Below, piece by piece: positions 1 through 13,368 of a stretch of DNA of 64,000 nucleotides. Origin of the DNA: Azadirachta indica. Taxonomy: Eukaryota; Streptophyta; Magnoliopsida; Sapindales; Meliaceae. Below the pieces are notes generated by a model, which made no database searches, had not been told where the DNA came from, and saw only the letters and a list, made by a program, of their open reading frames with translations. Each line of letters starts with the position of its first letter. Position 1 is the stretch's first letter. The position numbers and the translations under genes were made by a program. The stretch spans positions 11,049,871 to 11,113,870 of the forward strand of contig CM040451.1 of assembly GCA_022749755.1 (NCBI GenBank). The letters run 5' to 3'.

Positions 1-98
1 CACCATTCATGCCACAAAGGAAACAACATCACAAACAAATAATAACAGCATCACATTAATCCCAAAAAAGGAGAAAAAGGAAAAAGCATTAAGGATAC

Positions 99-623
99 GT
101 TCAGTTCCAGATTCCATACGGAATTTCTCTGCAGCTTCAACGTAGCCTTCAGTGACAAGAAAATTCATAACTAACTGATTCATATCTTCTTTCCTAATCT
201 TGACATCATTGAGCTTCTTCTCCCACTCCTCCCGAGTAATCACTTTCTTTGATGTTGCCTGTACAAAGACATTTCTACAAGATTAGCACCTGACATTCCA
301 TTAACTTACTCATTCGACGTTCAAAACTCAACTGAATTTCACTCTACTAAGTTTTTGATACACTACTACATAACTTCAACGACGTAGTATTCAGTTCTCG
401 ACTTTGAATCTAGGGCTTACATTTCGTAGCGACCAAACAGAACTCCTAACATACTTGTTAAAACACAAGAGAGCTACAAACCAGATGCTGAAAACTCATT
501 AATTCACTTACTTTAGCATACTCGGAGCCAATAAAATGACCACTAAATCACTTCTTAAAACTCAGTAATCAGATAAATAAACACCACTCATTATCCTATA
601 ATCCAAATAAAAATCACTACCAT
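99..623 (-). CDS. GID8-like LisH/CTLH protein, 5' part only
   Basis: Two coding exons are visible. Exon 1 contributes only the ATG (621-623), directly followed by a GT donor. Exon 2 (99-258) follows a CAG acceptor and ends at a GT donor, and the gene then leaves the window through an intron. The 54 residues begin [12 protein letters not shown] and contain a LisH motif (about residues 25-50, core [18 protein letters not shown]). This start is diagnostic for the plant homologues of yeast Gid8/Vid28-type CTLH-complex subunits (LisH-CTLH-CRA domains). These are scaffold subunits of a cytosolic/nuclear RING E3 ligase that dimerise through LisH. The CTLH and CRA domains lie outside the window. The gene is head-to-head with the SNF2 gene, about 3.3 kb away. 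In related species a LisH/RanBPM-type gene sits next to the EDA16/FRG helicase, which supports the call. Family certain; exact paralogue inferred from context. Confidence 0.88.
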
Positions 624-3600
624 TGCCTCGATCTCCGCTAGGTGACGAATCACAATCCAGAACACTGACAACAGTGCACCGCCACCCTCATTCCCGTTAA
701 TTTCTGATTTCCGAAACTGAAATCTACGAAAATAGAAATCATAAATTTAATCAATCGATGAGAAAAAGGAAACCCTGATTACACGAAAACTTTTAACAGC
801 TGTCGAAAGAAAAAGTACCAGAGATATGGTTTCTTCTTCCCCCTTTTTTCTTTTTTCTCCTTCTTCAATTTTAATAACCTTTTTACTTATTTCTGTACAA
901 GCGGGTTTCACCGTTTTCGTCTTACTTCTTCAAATGCTTTTGATGAAGTTTTCTCGACGTTTTGCTCTCGCTTTCTCTGCGATGTCTGACGAAAATGATA
1001 ATCAATAAACATCTGTTTACCGTGTTTGGGTTTTTGGTGTGCGTAAATGGGCTGTCTCTAGTTTGACCCATCTAGTTTGGGCCTAAGGCCCGCATAAATT
1101 ATTTATTGTGATTCAGTTTACAAATATACATATAAGTGAGTTTCAGAGAGTTCATTTGATATAATTTTTTAAATAAAATTTTTAAATATAGAGTTTTGAT
1201 TAGTAAAATTTTTATAGGTAAAATTTTTAATAAAAATTTATTAATTATTTACTTTTCACAAATAATTTTTAAGAAAAATTTAAATAATTATTTTAATAGA
1301 TAAATTTTTAATATTTTATTTTAAAGAAATAATGTAAAATTTTTAAAATAAAATAAGAGTATTTTAAACAATTTTATCTTTTAAAAATTTTGAAAAAGTT
1401 TTACTACCAAAAACGTAAATTTTGGGTATCTTTTATTGGGAAACAGTTTTTTTAATTTTCAAAATTTCTTTTTTATTATCAGCCAAAAGATATTAAAAAA
1501 CTTTAAAATGACTTTTATTATTAAAAAAGTCTTTTTAACAAATGGGCACTTACTCTTCTTAAAATTAAATGAAAGTCACCACACCAAACAAACCTTTTAT
1601 ATAATTGATTTGTATTTTATTTAAAATATAAATATGACATTAATAATTAATTTAATTATTTTGAATAATGTAGTAGCATGAATTCTATTACATTTTCTAA
1701 ACACATCCACTGAAACATCAATTTTAAATAAAAATTACTCATTTTTTAATTATGATTGATATTTAACTTTTTTATCATATAACGCTATAACTTTGAAATT
1801 ACCCAATTTCACTCTTGAACACAATCTTAGAAAAAATTATAAATATTTGTTTGGGTAATTATTTAACTGAATAAGATTGAGGGATTAAAATAGATGTAGT
1901 TTTATTTTAAAAAAATAAAATAAAATTATTAGTGTAAAAAAAAAATATAATTTATGGTATATTTATAAATGACATGTTTATATTTTTAATTATTAAATAT
2001 TTGGTAAATACAAAACCTTACTTAACAACTAAGTATTCGTTCGTATTTATAATTTTTATTTCACAACGTCCTAACAAAAGGTAGGGTACTTAAATTTTAA
2101 ATATATTTTTAGAACCGCATAATATAATGATAATCATTAATGTATTTGTATTTAAATAAATCAATACAACACAGTATAGTCCGTGACCCATGCATCGAAC
2201 ATGTCAAATTTAAAATTGTACAAGATTAAATGAATAGCATATATACGACAAACGCAATAGAAGGTGTTTTTCTAATTAAATAATTAAAAGTCTAACTCTG
2301 CGTATAAATAAATAATTACATATAATGCCTGCCTGCTTCTCTCCTCCTACGCTTCCTTTCCCATAACGTATAAGCATTTCTTCATTTTACAATTGCAATT
2401 ATATATTTTAATTTCCGCATTTATAGCGAGCTTTCTTGTTATTTTGAAGGAAGTTTCCAATTACTTACCAATTGGAATCCAAAAGGCAATTTCAAGTTGA
2501 CAAATCATTGAATTAATTTTAATTGTAAATTTAAATTTATTTATTTATTTTTTAAATAATTATCTTTTAGATCAATTATACTATTGTTTAAATAGAATTA
2601 ATGCCCAAATTTCTGGGAAAAAAAAAGGTATATATGCAAGTATTTAACGTGTAAAGACAGCGAAGCTACGTCGGTGCGTGAAAATTGAATTAATGTGAAA
2701 CAAAGACGTAGCATTTCTAGTCGCATTGTCAATGGCGTGTGACACTAGGACTTTAACTGTTTCCAACTTTTGTTTGGCAACCTGGAAATTTCGGTTCAGG
2801 TACAGCGGCTAATTTCTCTTCTCTTAGAATCTTACTCCAATTTCAAAGCGCGTGTTTAGAACCTTCTATTGCTCAACAAAATATGGCATTTACGCAAGTC
2901 TATTCAAACTCTGGGTATCATAACAAGAAGAAAATTTTGATAGTTCTAATGCTCCATATATACTTTTTATTTTATTTTTATAATCCTTCGATTTTAACCA
3001 TAATTATTAAGAGAATAAATGTTATAAAATTATTGTATATGTCTGTATTGTACCTTAGGTTAGTGACATTACTTAATTAAATTTTTTTTTATGAAATTAA
3101 TTTTATGTCGTCACTTGTTATTTCATTTATTCATATATTTATTTAATAAATTAACATTTCTCAAGTGTTTATTTTCACCACAACACAATTACAATTGTGA
3201 TTAAGATTGTAAGGTAAATCATTGTCATAAATGATGTTGTATAATAAATACTATACAACTTAAACTCTATTTAATAAAATATCATTTCAAAAACTATATA
3301 TTTTGAAATAATATATTATGATTCTGATTTTATTTGAAATTTTTTTTATTGGTACTAAAATTTCAAATCTAAAATTTATATGGTTGTTTTATATTGAAAT
3401 AATATTAAATTATCAAAAAAATCTCTTACTAATTACCATTTTATATTATTTGAGAAGTAAACTTAAGTCTCTCGTCACTAAACGGCTTGTTTTATCTATA
3501 TTTCAATTTCAATTGCATAAAGATTTATTTATTAAAAGAATATCCGCTACACGGAAACTAATACACAAAAATATGAAAGCATTTATATGAAATTTTTATT

Positions 3601-3972
3601 AATATAATATGTGTGTATATATATATTACACGCGTTTGTAAGTCGCGTGGCAGTTACCTTCTTGAAACTTAAAAAAAGAATCTTCTCCCCATTCACTTTC
3701 CCTCCCAGTTTATTTTAACCCAAGGAAAAAGTCCTTAACCTGCGCACACCCGCCTCTTAACCAATCCCAATTTAAACGTGCGCCAGGAAAAGGTGCGCAT
3801 TCCTCAAGGAACCATCTACCCCTGACTCGAATTCTTTATCACCAGTTCCTGCCGTCGATGCGATTTTTACTGTTTGGATCTACCTGTTGAAAGACTATAC
3901 ACTGCGGATTGGAACTTTGAACGATTTCTAGGGACTTAGGGTTTATATTTTGAGTATTTTTCGTTTACGGTG
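624..3972. other. divergent intergenic/promoter region between GID8-like and SNF2 genes
   Basis: About 3.3 kb separates two genes transcribed away from each other. The left 200 bases (about 624-830) probably hold the 5' UTR and promoter of the GID8-like gene; a pyrimidine-rich stretch lies near 826-870. From about 1100 to 3650 the DNA is very AT-rich and includes a dispersed-repeat copy (1157-1545). Bases 3650-3972 are less AT-rich, with CT-rich runs, and fit the 5' UTR of the SNF2 gene. Short open frames (for example 2883-3080, 3318-3590) are low-complexity and match no family I recognise. Confidence 0.6.
1157..1545 (+). repeat. AT-rich dispersed repeat, copy 1
   Basis: This AT-rich stretch resembles the reverse complement of 54640-54978. 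Shared blocks occur in the same order, including a nearly identical run around AATTTATTAATTATTTA (about 1240-1260), a CACAAATAATTTTTAA block, and GGAAAC..TTTTTTAATTT further along (about 1438-1460). The similarity extends for several hundred bases and is not a simple (AT)n effect, since non-AT bases are also shared. It is probably an old non-autonomous transposon family; no terminal repeats or target duplications could be fixed, so the class is open. Confidence 0.45.
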
Positions 3973-6900
3973 ATGTTGATGGCGGATAATGGCTGGTTTG
4001 GTGGCGATTTATCGGCCGGTGATGAGTGCGGTGATGACCATGATTTGTCGATTGATATGGACACTTTGTTAGGCATTCTCGGAGATGAAAAAGAGCCTGA
4101 TCGCGTGCAGGTAGGGTTTTTGAATCGAAGAATTTGGAATTCGGATTGCAACGATTTGTTTTCCGGTCTAGAATACGCAATTCAGTTTGAATTTTGTGTA
4201 ATTAGTTCTTCTGAATTGTGGAAGATACAGTTGCTACGCTTAGTGAATTTTGTAAAATTTGGCTGGAATTGAACTTTAGTTAGTTGTTCCCCTTTTTTAT
4301 CTTTTGTGTAAGTTTATGTTAGGACTCCTCAATGAATGTGAGAAGAAGAAATGAGAGGGAACTGCGAATGATCAGGTTGCCAACTAGAAAGGGAGCAAAT
4401 AATACTTCATGCAGGAATTTAACCATTTTCATTTTCCGTGGGTGTAATTTTTGATTTTCAGTTATAGTTACTATAGGAATCAGTTGGGTTTATGTAGAAA
4501 GTGAAGAGGGAAACACAAGGACTCAAAAACTTGTAATTGCTGGTATTTGTAATGTTATACAAGATCAATGGTCAGGGGATTTAGAATTTTAGGGAATGGT
4601 ATTGGTTTGAATCAATTGTTTTAGGTAACTCAGGCTTTAGATCTGTGTTAGGTTCAGTCTTTTGAGTTTAAATTTGACACTGTATCTGTTGCCTTAATCA
4701 GTCTAAAGTGTTAATTCCTTTTTCCAATTCCAAGGCATCTTTGTGACTCAAAGTTTAAAATTCAGCGCTCTTATTATAAGTTCTTATCAATGCCTTGGAT
4801 CAAGTTACAGAACAAGATGCTTGAATTTTTGTTAGATTTCTTGAATTATGTTCGCTTTTGGATTACTGAGTCTTGTGACATTGAAAATGAACTCTCACAT
4901 TGAAAATGAACTCTCACAGTCAACACTTCTATCAAATGTTTGTCTTTTGTACAAATAGGAAATATTCATTATTCTTTTCAGAATTTTAATTATCCTTCTC
5001 TTTGGTGTAGGGATGGTATGGTCTTTGTATCTATAATATTCATATTTAAATCACTTAGTTTTCTGACCATGTAATGGGAATTTATACTGGGATTCTGAAC
5101 TTCTTGCAGAGTAGTCCTGGAGATCAATTGTTAAGGAAATCATCACAAGATGAGTCAACCCAGGATGTGAGCAATCACAGTAACTTGCAGCTCCAAAGTG
5201 GTACATAAAATAATGGGGATGTTTTTGCTATTACTTGTTGATTGTGATAGTTATGATCTCCTATTCCTTGTATGAGAAATAAGGAAATGTGGATTTTTAT
5301 TTGAGATGTGTCACTAGAAATAGTGTGGAATATCTGACACTCAAAATTCTCACCTTGGATGTGTTTTTGGTTTATTTTTTAGGATTTCAGGTCGATATCA
5401 TGGATCGCGTTACACCTTTCCCTTCTTATGACTTAGAAACTTCAGCTGGTGGAACTGGGGGTTCAGGTGATTTTAGTGGCAAGCTGGAATCCACAGAACA
5501 GATGTGCTCTCCTTTGCACACCTGCTCTGCAAGTTTTAATGATTGGTTCTCTCAAACTTCAGTGGCTTCTCGTCCTGAAAGGATAGGAATATCCCATTTT
5601 GAGACATCTGGTTGCAGTACAGCCTCTAGTTTTTCTGAAGGAGATGGTTACCCTTTGTTAGATCACAGACACAGTATAGACTTTGATATCCTGGAGGGTC
5701 AAGCTGGAACTCTGTTTGGGCACATGGCGAGCCAAATTGATCCTAAATGTAAGTAAACTTTTGGTGTTGTGCATTTCAGAGTTTTGCATTTGGTCATTTT
5801 CATGTATTCTTCGTATATAGGTATATAAAAAGTTTGTGTTAAAATTGCTGATAATTTGTTCTGACGGTTGTAGATGCTTCACCTGGCCTTTTCATGGAGA
5901 ATTTAGATGAAAAATATGCACAATCAAGTGCTTTGATAGGAAATAGGTTGCAGTACTCAGGACCAGAGAGTTACCCATGTACCTCTATAGATGTACCCTA
6001 CACAGATGCAGATGTGTCTTCCCATAATGTGACTTCTACTGATTCTACCATCTGTCATAGTTCTGAAATCATTAGTGATGTTGATGACCATTTTACAGCC
6101 ATGCAACATTACGTTAATGAGGGTGATACAATTTTTGATGATCAAAAGAGTTTCAATTTCCAAAATTTTCCCAGTAACAAAGAAACAGCAACTAACACCA
6201 AGAATGATGTGTTTTCAACTGAAAATGCATCCTCAACTGGTAGGATGGTTTTGAATGCTAAAGGGGGAGCTGGTAAAGGATCTGTGTCAGAGGAGACGCA
6301 AATCATAGATTACTTTGACGTTAAGGGAAAGGAATTCAGATGTGCAGATAGTAAGTATGTTTCACCAATCTGCAGAAATTCTCTCTCAAATATGGACATT
6401 ACACTTGTTGAAGGAAAGGGATCGGTACAGCCATTTAGTTATTCTCATTCACATTTTTCAAGCAAGAAGCAGTTGGTTTCTGTAAAGAATGAAGGAAATG
6501 ATGGCTTATTTTTCTCTAGGAGCATGATAAATGGTTCTGTTGAACCAATTGACGAAGTTGCAAGTAGAAATTCTTCTTACTGTAGTGGTGGCAATTCTTT
6601 TCCTTACAAAGCCTCCGGGCATCCATTTACCGGATTATTACCATCTTCTTCGAGTCAGAAGCCTGTCATTGATGCTAAAGAGGAGAATGAAGACATGATT
6701 TTTGAATCTAAGAGAGCCTGGCATTATCAGGAAATCAGTGATGGCAGTTCTGCTAGATCTTCTATCGACAGTGGACATTTAAATCTGAATTTCAATGACT
6801 CGAGGCAATATTTTCCATGTTCTCAGCCATCCATGTTAAGCAGGAAACAATTAGATTGTACAAAAGATGAAATAGAGGCTGAAACTAAACCTAGGAGTAT

Positions 6901-9900
6901 GGCTTCCCACATGTCAAAATTGAGCCCCGAATCAATTCAGAGTAATTCCTCTGATGGCAAGTCCCATGTTGATGATGACCCTGATATATGCATTCTTGAG
7001 GATATCAGTCAACCTGCACCCCTGAATAATTCTCTTGTACTCGGAAAAACTCTTAATATGAGTCAACCTGCACACTCAAGTCATCCAGTTGCATTAGGGA
7101 AGCCCACTGTTTCATCGCAACAATATTCATGCACTGACCCCTCAAATTACCCTGGAGTGCCTCAGACTGGATTTGGAGGCATTAGGCTCAGGGCATCCGA
7201 TGAGCGGTTAATTTTTCAAGTTGCACTGCAGGTTAGTCCAACTGGCTAGTGGTTGCACTTGTGCTTGCTTTTGTTAATTAGGAAATATACTGTTGTCATG
7301 GAATGTGCAAAGCTTGTATCTCTGCTTTGTTTCTTTGCCATGAAATACTTACCCGTCAGGTCTAATTAGTCTTTCAGATGGAGCGATTTAAGGATGGTCT
7401 CTTGTTTCTTTTTATTCTCTATTTATTCTTGTTTTACTTCATATTGTTTTCCTCTTTATTATGCTGTAAGCAATGTCCACTTAAGTTTTCTGTTTCCATC
7501 GAATTTATCAGCTGGCGTGATTGACTTTTGAGTGGGGGGAGTTTATATTGAATAACTCTTATTTCCACCCTCTTTTCTGCTAAGTGCAAAAGAACTGGGC
7601 GCTGCTAACTTCCAGTAAAAAGATGTGCAAGACCTTAGCATTTCCAAATATATGTTAATTTGATGTGTTAACTAAAGGACTTTCCTTATGTTTGGACCTT
7701 GATAAATGACATAAATATGTGACAAGCAGTAAAGTGCAATCGTTTTAGCATCAAGCAGTGAAGATATTTTTAGTAAATATGAAGTTCCTTTTCTAGCAAA
7801 TGTGCAAAAGTCTGTGTTTGTGTTCTAATGATTTCTATATGTTGCATATATTGCTGTCTTTGTTCTCATGGAAAGTTTATCTTGAAACTACTGCTTCTAA
7901 CTTGTATGAATTACAGGATCTTTCCCAGCCAAAGTCTGAAGCTAGTCCACCCGATGGTGTTCTGACAGTTCCTCTTTTGAGACATCAGGTTTGAATTTTT
8001 CCCGTTTAATCTATTCAAATAATTTGGATTAGGGATATTTGATTATTATCTCATTGTTAAGAGTCTGCCTTCGAGGTATGAATATAGAGAACAAGCTTTA
8101 AGAAAAGTCTTCTGCTGGAGGAGTTATGTGATGATAAACATCAATGCAAGGTCTTGGATATAACAACATTTTAATGACGTGAATGACAATGTGTAAGGTC
8201 TCTGGTATAACAACACCTTAATGAAATGAACAGATGTGGATCTTGTTTGAGATGGGTTGCAATACAGCAAGAAAGAAGGAAACAACCAATAAACAACTTT
8301 TGTTTTTGTGCAGAAATTTATTATCCAATATGATTATCATGCTCTTTTATATGACAGCGAATTGCTTTGTCATGGATGGTCCAAAAGGAGACATCTAGCT
8401 TGCACTGTTCAGGAGGAATTCTTGCAGATGATCAGGTTGATTGCTTATAGTCTTCTTATGACAACCTTATGGTTGATCACCATGAACTGTACTTTTCTTT
8501 CTTCTGTATTAATACTTCACTTCCTTTCAGGGTCTGGGAAAAACAATATCGACAATTGCACTTATTCTCAAGGAAAGGCCTACATCTTTTCGAACAGAGG
8601 ATGTTAGTAAATGTGAAATGGAAACTCTAAATTTGGATGATGATGAAGATGAAAAAAATGTGACTAATAATCTTCATCAAATGAAGCAAGAATCTGATCA
8701 CTTTCAGGTTATGTCAAATGGAAGTTCAGCAAAGAGCTTCAATTCTGCAAACCATGCAAAGGGAAGGCCAGCTGCTGGAACACTTGTTGTCTGTCCTACA
8801 AGCGTATTGCGTCAATGGGCTGAAGAGTTGCGCAATAAGGTAACAAGCAAAGGAAAGCTCTCTGTTCTAGTATACCATGGAAGCAATCGAACTAAGGATC
8901 CTTGCGAGCTGGCTAAGTATGATGTTGTTATTACAACATATTCAATTGTCAGCATGGAGGTCCCCAAGCAGCCCCTTGTGGACAAAGAAGATGACGAGGA
9001 AAAAATAAAGACAGAAGGTGATGATGTTCCATCGATGTATTGTTCATCTGGCAAGAAAAGAAAATGCCCACCTAGTTCTGACAAAAGGTGTCTGAAGCAC
9101 AAGAAGGGAGCAGATGGTTTGCTGCTTGAGATTGTTTCTGGACCTCTTGCCAAGGTGAGCTGGTTTAGGGTTGTGTTAGATGAGGCCCAGAGCATAAAGA
9201 ATCACAGAACACAAGTTGCTAGGGCATGTTGGGGTCTTCGTGCTAAACGTAGGTGGTGCTTATCAGGGACTCCTATTCAGAATGCAATTGATGATCTTTA
9301 TAGCTATTTTAGATTTCTCAGATATGACCCTTTTGCTGTCTACAAGTCATTCTGTTCTACAATAAAGGTTCCAATTTCTAAGAATCCAGTGAAAGGTTAC
9401 AAAAAGCTACAAGCTGTCTTGAAAACAATTATGCTACGTCGAACAAAAGGTGAGAAAGAATAATATGTCATAATTTTGTTTGCGTCTTTAGAAAGTGGTG
9501 AAAATTTAATGTTATGGCTGTTTTTGGTGTAATGATTCCTCAAAGTCAGTGATATGCTTTTCTGCCACCTTTAAACTGTTAAGAGTCTTGTTTGCTAAAA
9601 CCAATATTGTTAGTCTAATGGATGCCTTTGGTTCTCACTCTGTGGTTTCAGTAATTCGTAATGTTTCACTCGGGACTCGTTCTGTTTGTTTGCCTGAGCA
9701 TTTTTCCTTTCAACTTTTTGATTAATCACTAACGTAGAATTAGAATCATGGAATTATATTGAGTAGATTATCAAAGAAGGTGGATGGATTGTTTCTACCT
9801 GAAGTATATGATAGGTCCTTCCTTAGGTTGTATGAAATTCCTCTGTGTCCTGAACACTCATTTCTCTTTACCTTCTTCTCTTTCCTGTTCTGTTTTAAAA

Positions 9901-12377
9901 ACATTTGCTGAATAACGTTATCTGAAACTTTTAACATTATGAAGCTGTTTGAAGATTGTTTGTTATATGATCAGTTATCTAATAACTCTGGTTTGATGTG
10001 TTATTCATTGCTTGAGGAATTGCTACAAGGCCTGCTTTAATGTGAAGTTTACTGTAATGACTTATTATCATCTTGTCTGTAGGCACTCTTCTTGATGGTG
10101 AACCGATTATTAACTTGCCGCCTAAGGTGATAAAGCTTAAACAAGTGGAGTTCACTGATGAGGAACGTGAGTTCTATAACCAACTGGAGATTGATTCACG
10201 CAATCAGTTTAAGGTATGGTTTCACTGTAAAAGTAGCTTTAGGCTTATTTATTTATTTTTTAAATTCTTATGATTGATCATTTTCATGCAGTCAGTATTG
10301 CCTGCTGCTTTTGCTAATTCTTTGATTCTCTTGGTCAGGAATACGCGGCTGCTGGAACTGTAAAGCAAAATTATGTTAACATTTTGTTGATGCTTTTGCG
10401 CCTTCGTCAAGCTTGTGATCATCGTCTTCTTGTCAAGGGGTTTGATTCAAATTCTTTGTTGAGATCCTCTGTTGAGATGGCAAATAAGCTTCCTCGGGAA
10501 AAACAAATTGATCTTCTGAATTGTTTAGAAGCTTCGTTGGCTCTTTGTAGCATCTGCAATGTACGTGATTGCTTTTGTTTTGTTGCAGATAGTTTTCAGT
10601 GTACAGCTTTTCTTTAAAATTGACATGTGCTTTGGTTTTAATTTGGATTACTTATTTACTTTTCTGTAGGATCCCCCTGAAGATGCTGTTGTGTCAGTAT
10701 GTGGACATGTTTTCTGTAATCAGTGCATCTGTGAGCGTCTTACTGGTGATGATAACCAGTGCCCTGCGGCCAATTGCAAAGTTCGACTTAGTGTATCTTC
10801 GGTCTTTTCCAAAGCTACGTTAAATACTTCTCTTTTACAGCAGCCTGGGCAGGACAGTTCCACTGATTGTTCTGTTTCGAAAATTGAAGAAGTTGAACCT
10901 TCTTCTGATGGTCTTCGGTATAATTCTTCCAAAATTAAGGCTGCTCTCGAGGTCCTACAGTCACTGTCTAAACCAAGGGGGCACACATTAATGAACTGTT
11001 CCTCACAGATTTCAGCCAAGGAAAGCCCAGGCTGCCCTGGAGATTCACGTGACCTTCATGCAGGAGACTCCCTTAAAAGTATTCCTGACGAAAAAAAATT
11101 GATTGCAGAAAAATATTTGAATGGTTCAATTAAGGTAGGCGGGGAGAAAGCAATAGTGTTTTCCCAGTGGACGAAGATGTTGGATCTGCTTGAAGCTTGT
11201 TTAAAAGATTCTTCCATTCAGTACAGAAGATTGGATGGAACAATGTCAGTTGTTGCCAGAGATAAAGCTGTAAAGGATTTCAACACCCTCCCAGAGGTTT
11301 GTTGTTTTGAGATCCTAGATACTCTATTATCATTATTTTGTGAATGCAATGTTCAGAACATTTTTCATCTGCTTAGCTCCGTGTGCATTTGAAATTACTT
11401 ATTTCTGATCTATTTGAAAGCAGGTGTCTGTTATGATTATGTCTTTGAAAGCTGCCAGTCTTGGACTGAACATGGTTGCTGCTTGCCATGTTCTGCTTCT
11501 GGATCTGTGGTGGAACCCAACAACCGAAGATCAAGCAATTGATAGAGCACATCGAATTGGGCAGACTCGTCCTGTTACAGTTTTGCGATTAACTGTGAGA
11601 AATACAGTTGAAGATCGTATTTTGGCTCTACAGGTACTGCTGTTTTTTTCCTAATTTTTTCTTGTAGTTCATAGTGTAGTTTGTTTAAATAAATATTATG
11701 AGAGTGAGCATTGAGATATTTTATGTTTTAGGTATAATGGAAAAATGGTTTCTTATCTGCTGGTCATTGTAACACAATTTGTTGATGCTTGTGGGTGGCA
11801 GCTAGATTTGACGAATTTGAGTCTCTCCACCTACCTTAGATGGTGATGTGTAGCTTATGGGTGGTGTTTTAGCAATTTTTGAAACAATGTTTTTCTCTGG
11901 TTAATTCTGTTTTAAAATGATGATTGAATTTATCATCCCTCATTAATAGTTAGTAAGAGAAATATATTCATGGATGGACTAAGAGAGGCCAGAAAGGCAT
12001 GAATTTGGGATTAAGTGACGTAGTCTGTGTAAATCAAGTTGAATGAGAATCAATTATGGCATTCTATTTGCACATTCATTAATGTGTGGAGCTTTAGTTT
12101 CCCTTGCATGCTACTTTTTACCTGGATATATATATATATATATACATATGTAGAAGGGTCTGAAGCCTAAAATTCTATGCTGGCTCAGCAGAAGTTGCCT
12201 GAAATTGTTGGTGTGGTTAGCTGCTGCTTGTTTGAAATGTTTGTTAATGAGAAATGGTTGGTTCTTTTGCAGCAAAAGAAGAGAGAGATGGTTGCATCCG
12301 CATTTGGAGAGGATGAGAGTGGTGGTCAACAGACTCGCCTCACTGTGGACGACTTAAATTACCTGTTTATGGTGTGA
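3973..12377 (+). CDS. SNF2-family helicase with RING finger (EDA16/FRG type)
   Basis: Twelve exons: 3973-4110, 5110-5200, 5383-5748, 5874-7231, 7917-7988, 8358-8435, 8531-9449, 10083-10213, 10339-10560, 10670-11296, 11424-11633, 12273-12377. All junctions are GT-AG, phases agree, and the product is 1438 residues. Residues 1-650 are acidic, Ser-rich and without a known domain. The SNF2 ATPase starts near 665: ADDQGLGKT (Walker A, split by intron 6), DEAQ at 918-921, and SGTPIQN. A C3HC4 RING finger ([13 protein letters not shown], about 1121-1160) is inserted before the C-terminal helicase lobe (KAIVFSQW near 1285; [12 protein letters not shown] in exon 11). Insertion of RING between lobes marks the Rad5/16-like branch. 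Arabidopsis FRG proteins of this type act in RNA-directed DNA methylation, and EDA16 is named for an embryo-sac defect (recalled knowledge). A second in-frame Met follows two codons after the chosen start (at 3979), so the exact N-terminus is uncertain. Nuclear location is inferred. Confidence 0.95.
4879..4916. repeat. 19-bp perfect tandem duplication in SNF2 intron 1
   Basis: The 19-base unit CATTGAAAATGAACTCTCA occurs twice head-to-tail (4879-4897, 4898-4916). It is intronic and has no coding effect; it looks like a recent slippage or repair duplication. Confidence 0.9.
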
Positions 12378-13287
12378 TTTCAAGACAAGACGTTCACCAG
12401 GTTTGGAAGATACCATTTTGCTAACCCCTATACAATCTTCAGGTTCAATCTGGAGCAGCCGTAGGATGCTGCTTGTGTGATTGAATTAATAGCCTCGGTA
12501 GAAGCCAAAAGCAGTAGAAAAGGAATAGAAACTCTTTTGACAAAGGTTATGTGGATAGTCATGAAAGAATTCACATGATTATTTTTTTCTTTTTCCGCTA
12601 ACAATTGATCGCTCTTTCCTCGTATATCTTCTTCCGTCACATTGTATAGTATGTGGAGATCAATAGTACACAGCCAGTAAAGATACAGAGGGAGAATTCT
12701 TTTCTTTTAAAAGTGTAAATGATATATATAGGCTTTCTTTCTACTTTTGTTGTATTTTTTGTTTTTTTTTTTTTCTAATTCTGTTTCCTGATACTCAGTT
12801 TACGAATCTAAAATTTATTGGTAAAATTTATTATTTGCTTATTGTTAAGTGGGATTGTTCCTCGTGGGGCAAGTAACCCGGGTGCCCAGTTAAGAAATAT
12901 GGATTGATTGATCATTCATCAATTTATGTCATCTAAATAGAACAATTTGGAGGAAAATAATTTTCATGAGAAGAATGCCACGTGTAAATTTTGTTCATAT
13001 GAATTTATTGGGATAAATTTATGTAAGTGCGATGTAATGGAAGGAATAAAATTTTATTTATGGTTTTATCTTTGTTTTCTTTTTGTTTGGGCGTTTTTAT
13101 TCTTTTAATCACTAACGCTAAGACATTATGGTATTTATGCGAAAAGGCTTAGGAATTTTGGGATGTAGATTTATTTAGTCAAAATAAAACCACAAAAATT
13201 TGCGTAGTGAGATGATAATTCCGTAAACGGTATTGTTAATTTAATCAAAAGGAAGAAAACTATGAGAGGTGAAATAACCTCCAACGT
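12378..13287. other. SNF2 3' UTR and short intergenic region
   Basis: The region begins with the 3' UTR of the SNF2 gene; several AATAAA-like signals occur (for example near 13046). A poly-T tract lies near 12762. Nothing coding is recognised before the tRNA gene. Confidence 0.5.
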
Positions 13288-13359
13288 GGTCCCATGGTCT
13301 AGTGGTCAGGACATTGGACTCTGAATCCAGTAACCCGAGTTCAAATCTCGGTGGGACCT
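13288..13359 (+). tRNA. tRNA-Gln (anticodon CTG)
   Basis: A 72-base cloverleaf. The acceptor stem GGTCCCA (13288-13294) pairs with TGGGACC (13352-13358), with discriminator T. The anticodon stem TTGGA/TCCAG encloses loop CTCTGAA, giving anticodon CTG (13321-13323), which reads CAG = Gln. The T arm CGAGTTCAAATCTCG carries the B-box. There is no intron, and CCA is not encoded, as expected for a nuclear gene. A T-run follows within six bases. It lies about 390 bp past the 3' end of the convergent lipase gene. Confidence 0.97.
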
Positions 13360-13364
13360 TATAG

Positions 13365-13368
13365 TTTT
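13365..13368 (+). terminator. Pol III terminator of tRNA-Gln
   Basis: TTTT six bases downstream of the mature tRNA 3' end, the minimal RNA polymerase III stop signal. Confidence 0.7.

Noticed and set aside
826..1008. 60-codon open frame starting in a pyrimidine-rich stretch
   Set aside because: Low-complexity Phe/Leu/Ser run overlapping the likely GID8-like promoter; no family match, no splice context.
8812..9195. 127-codon minus-strand frame inside the SNF2 gene
   Set aside because: Antisense shadow of the well-supported helicase exon 7.
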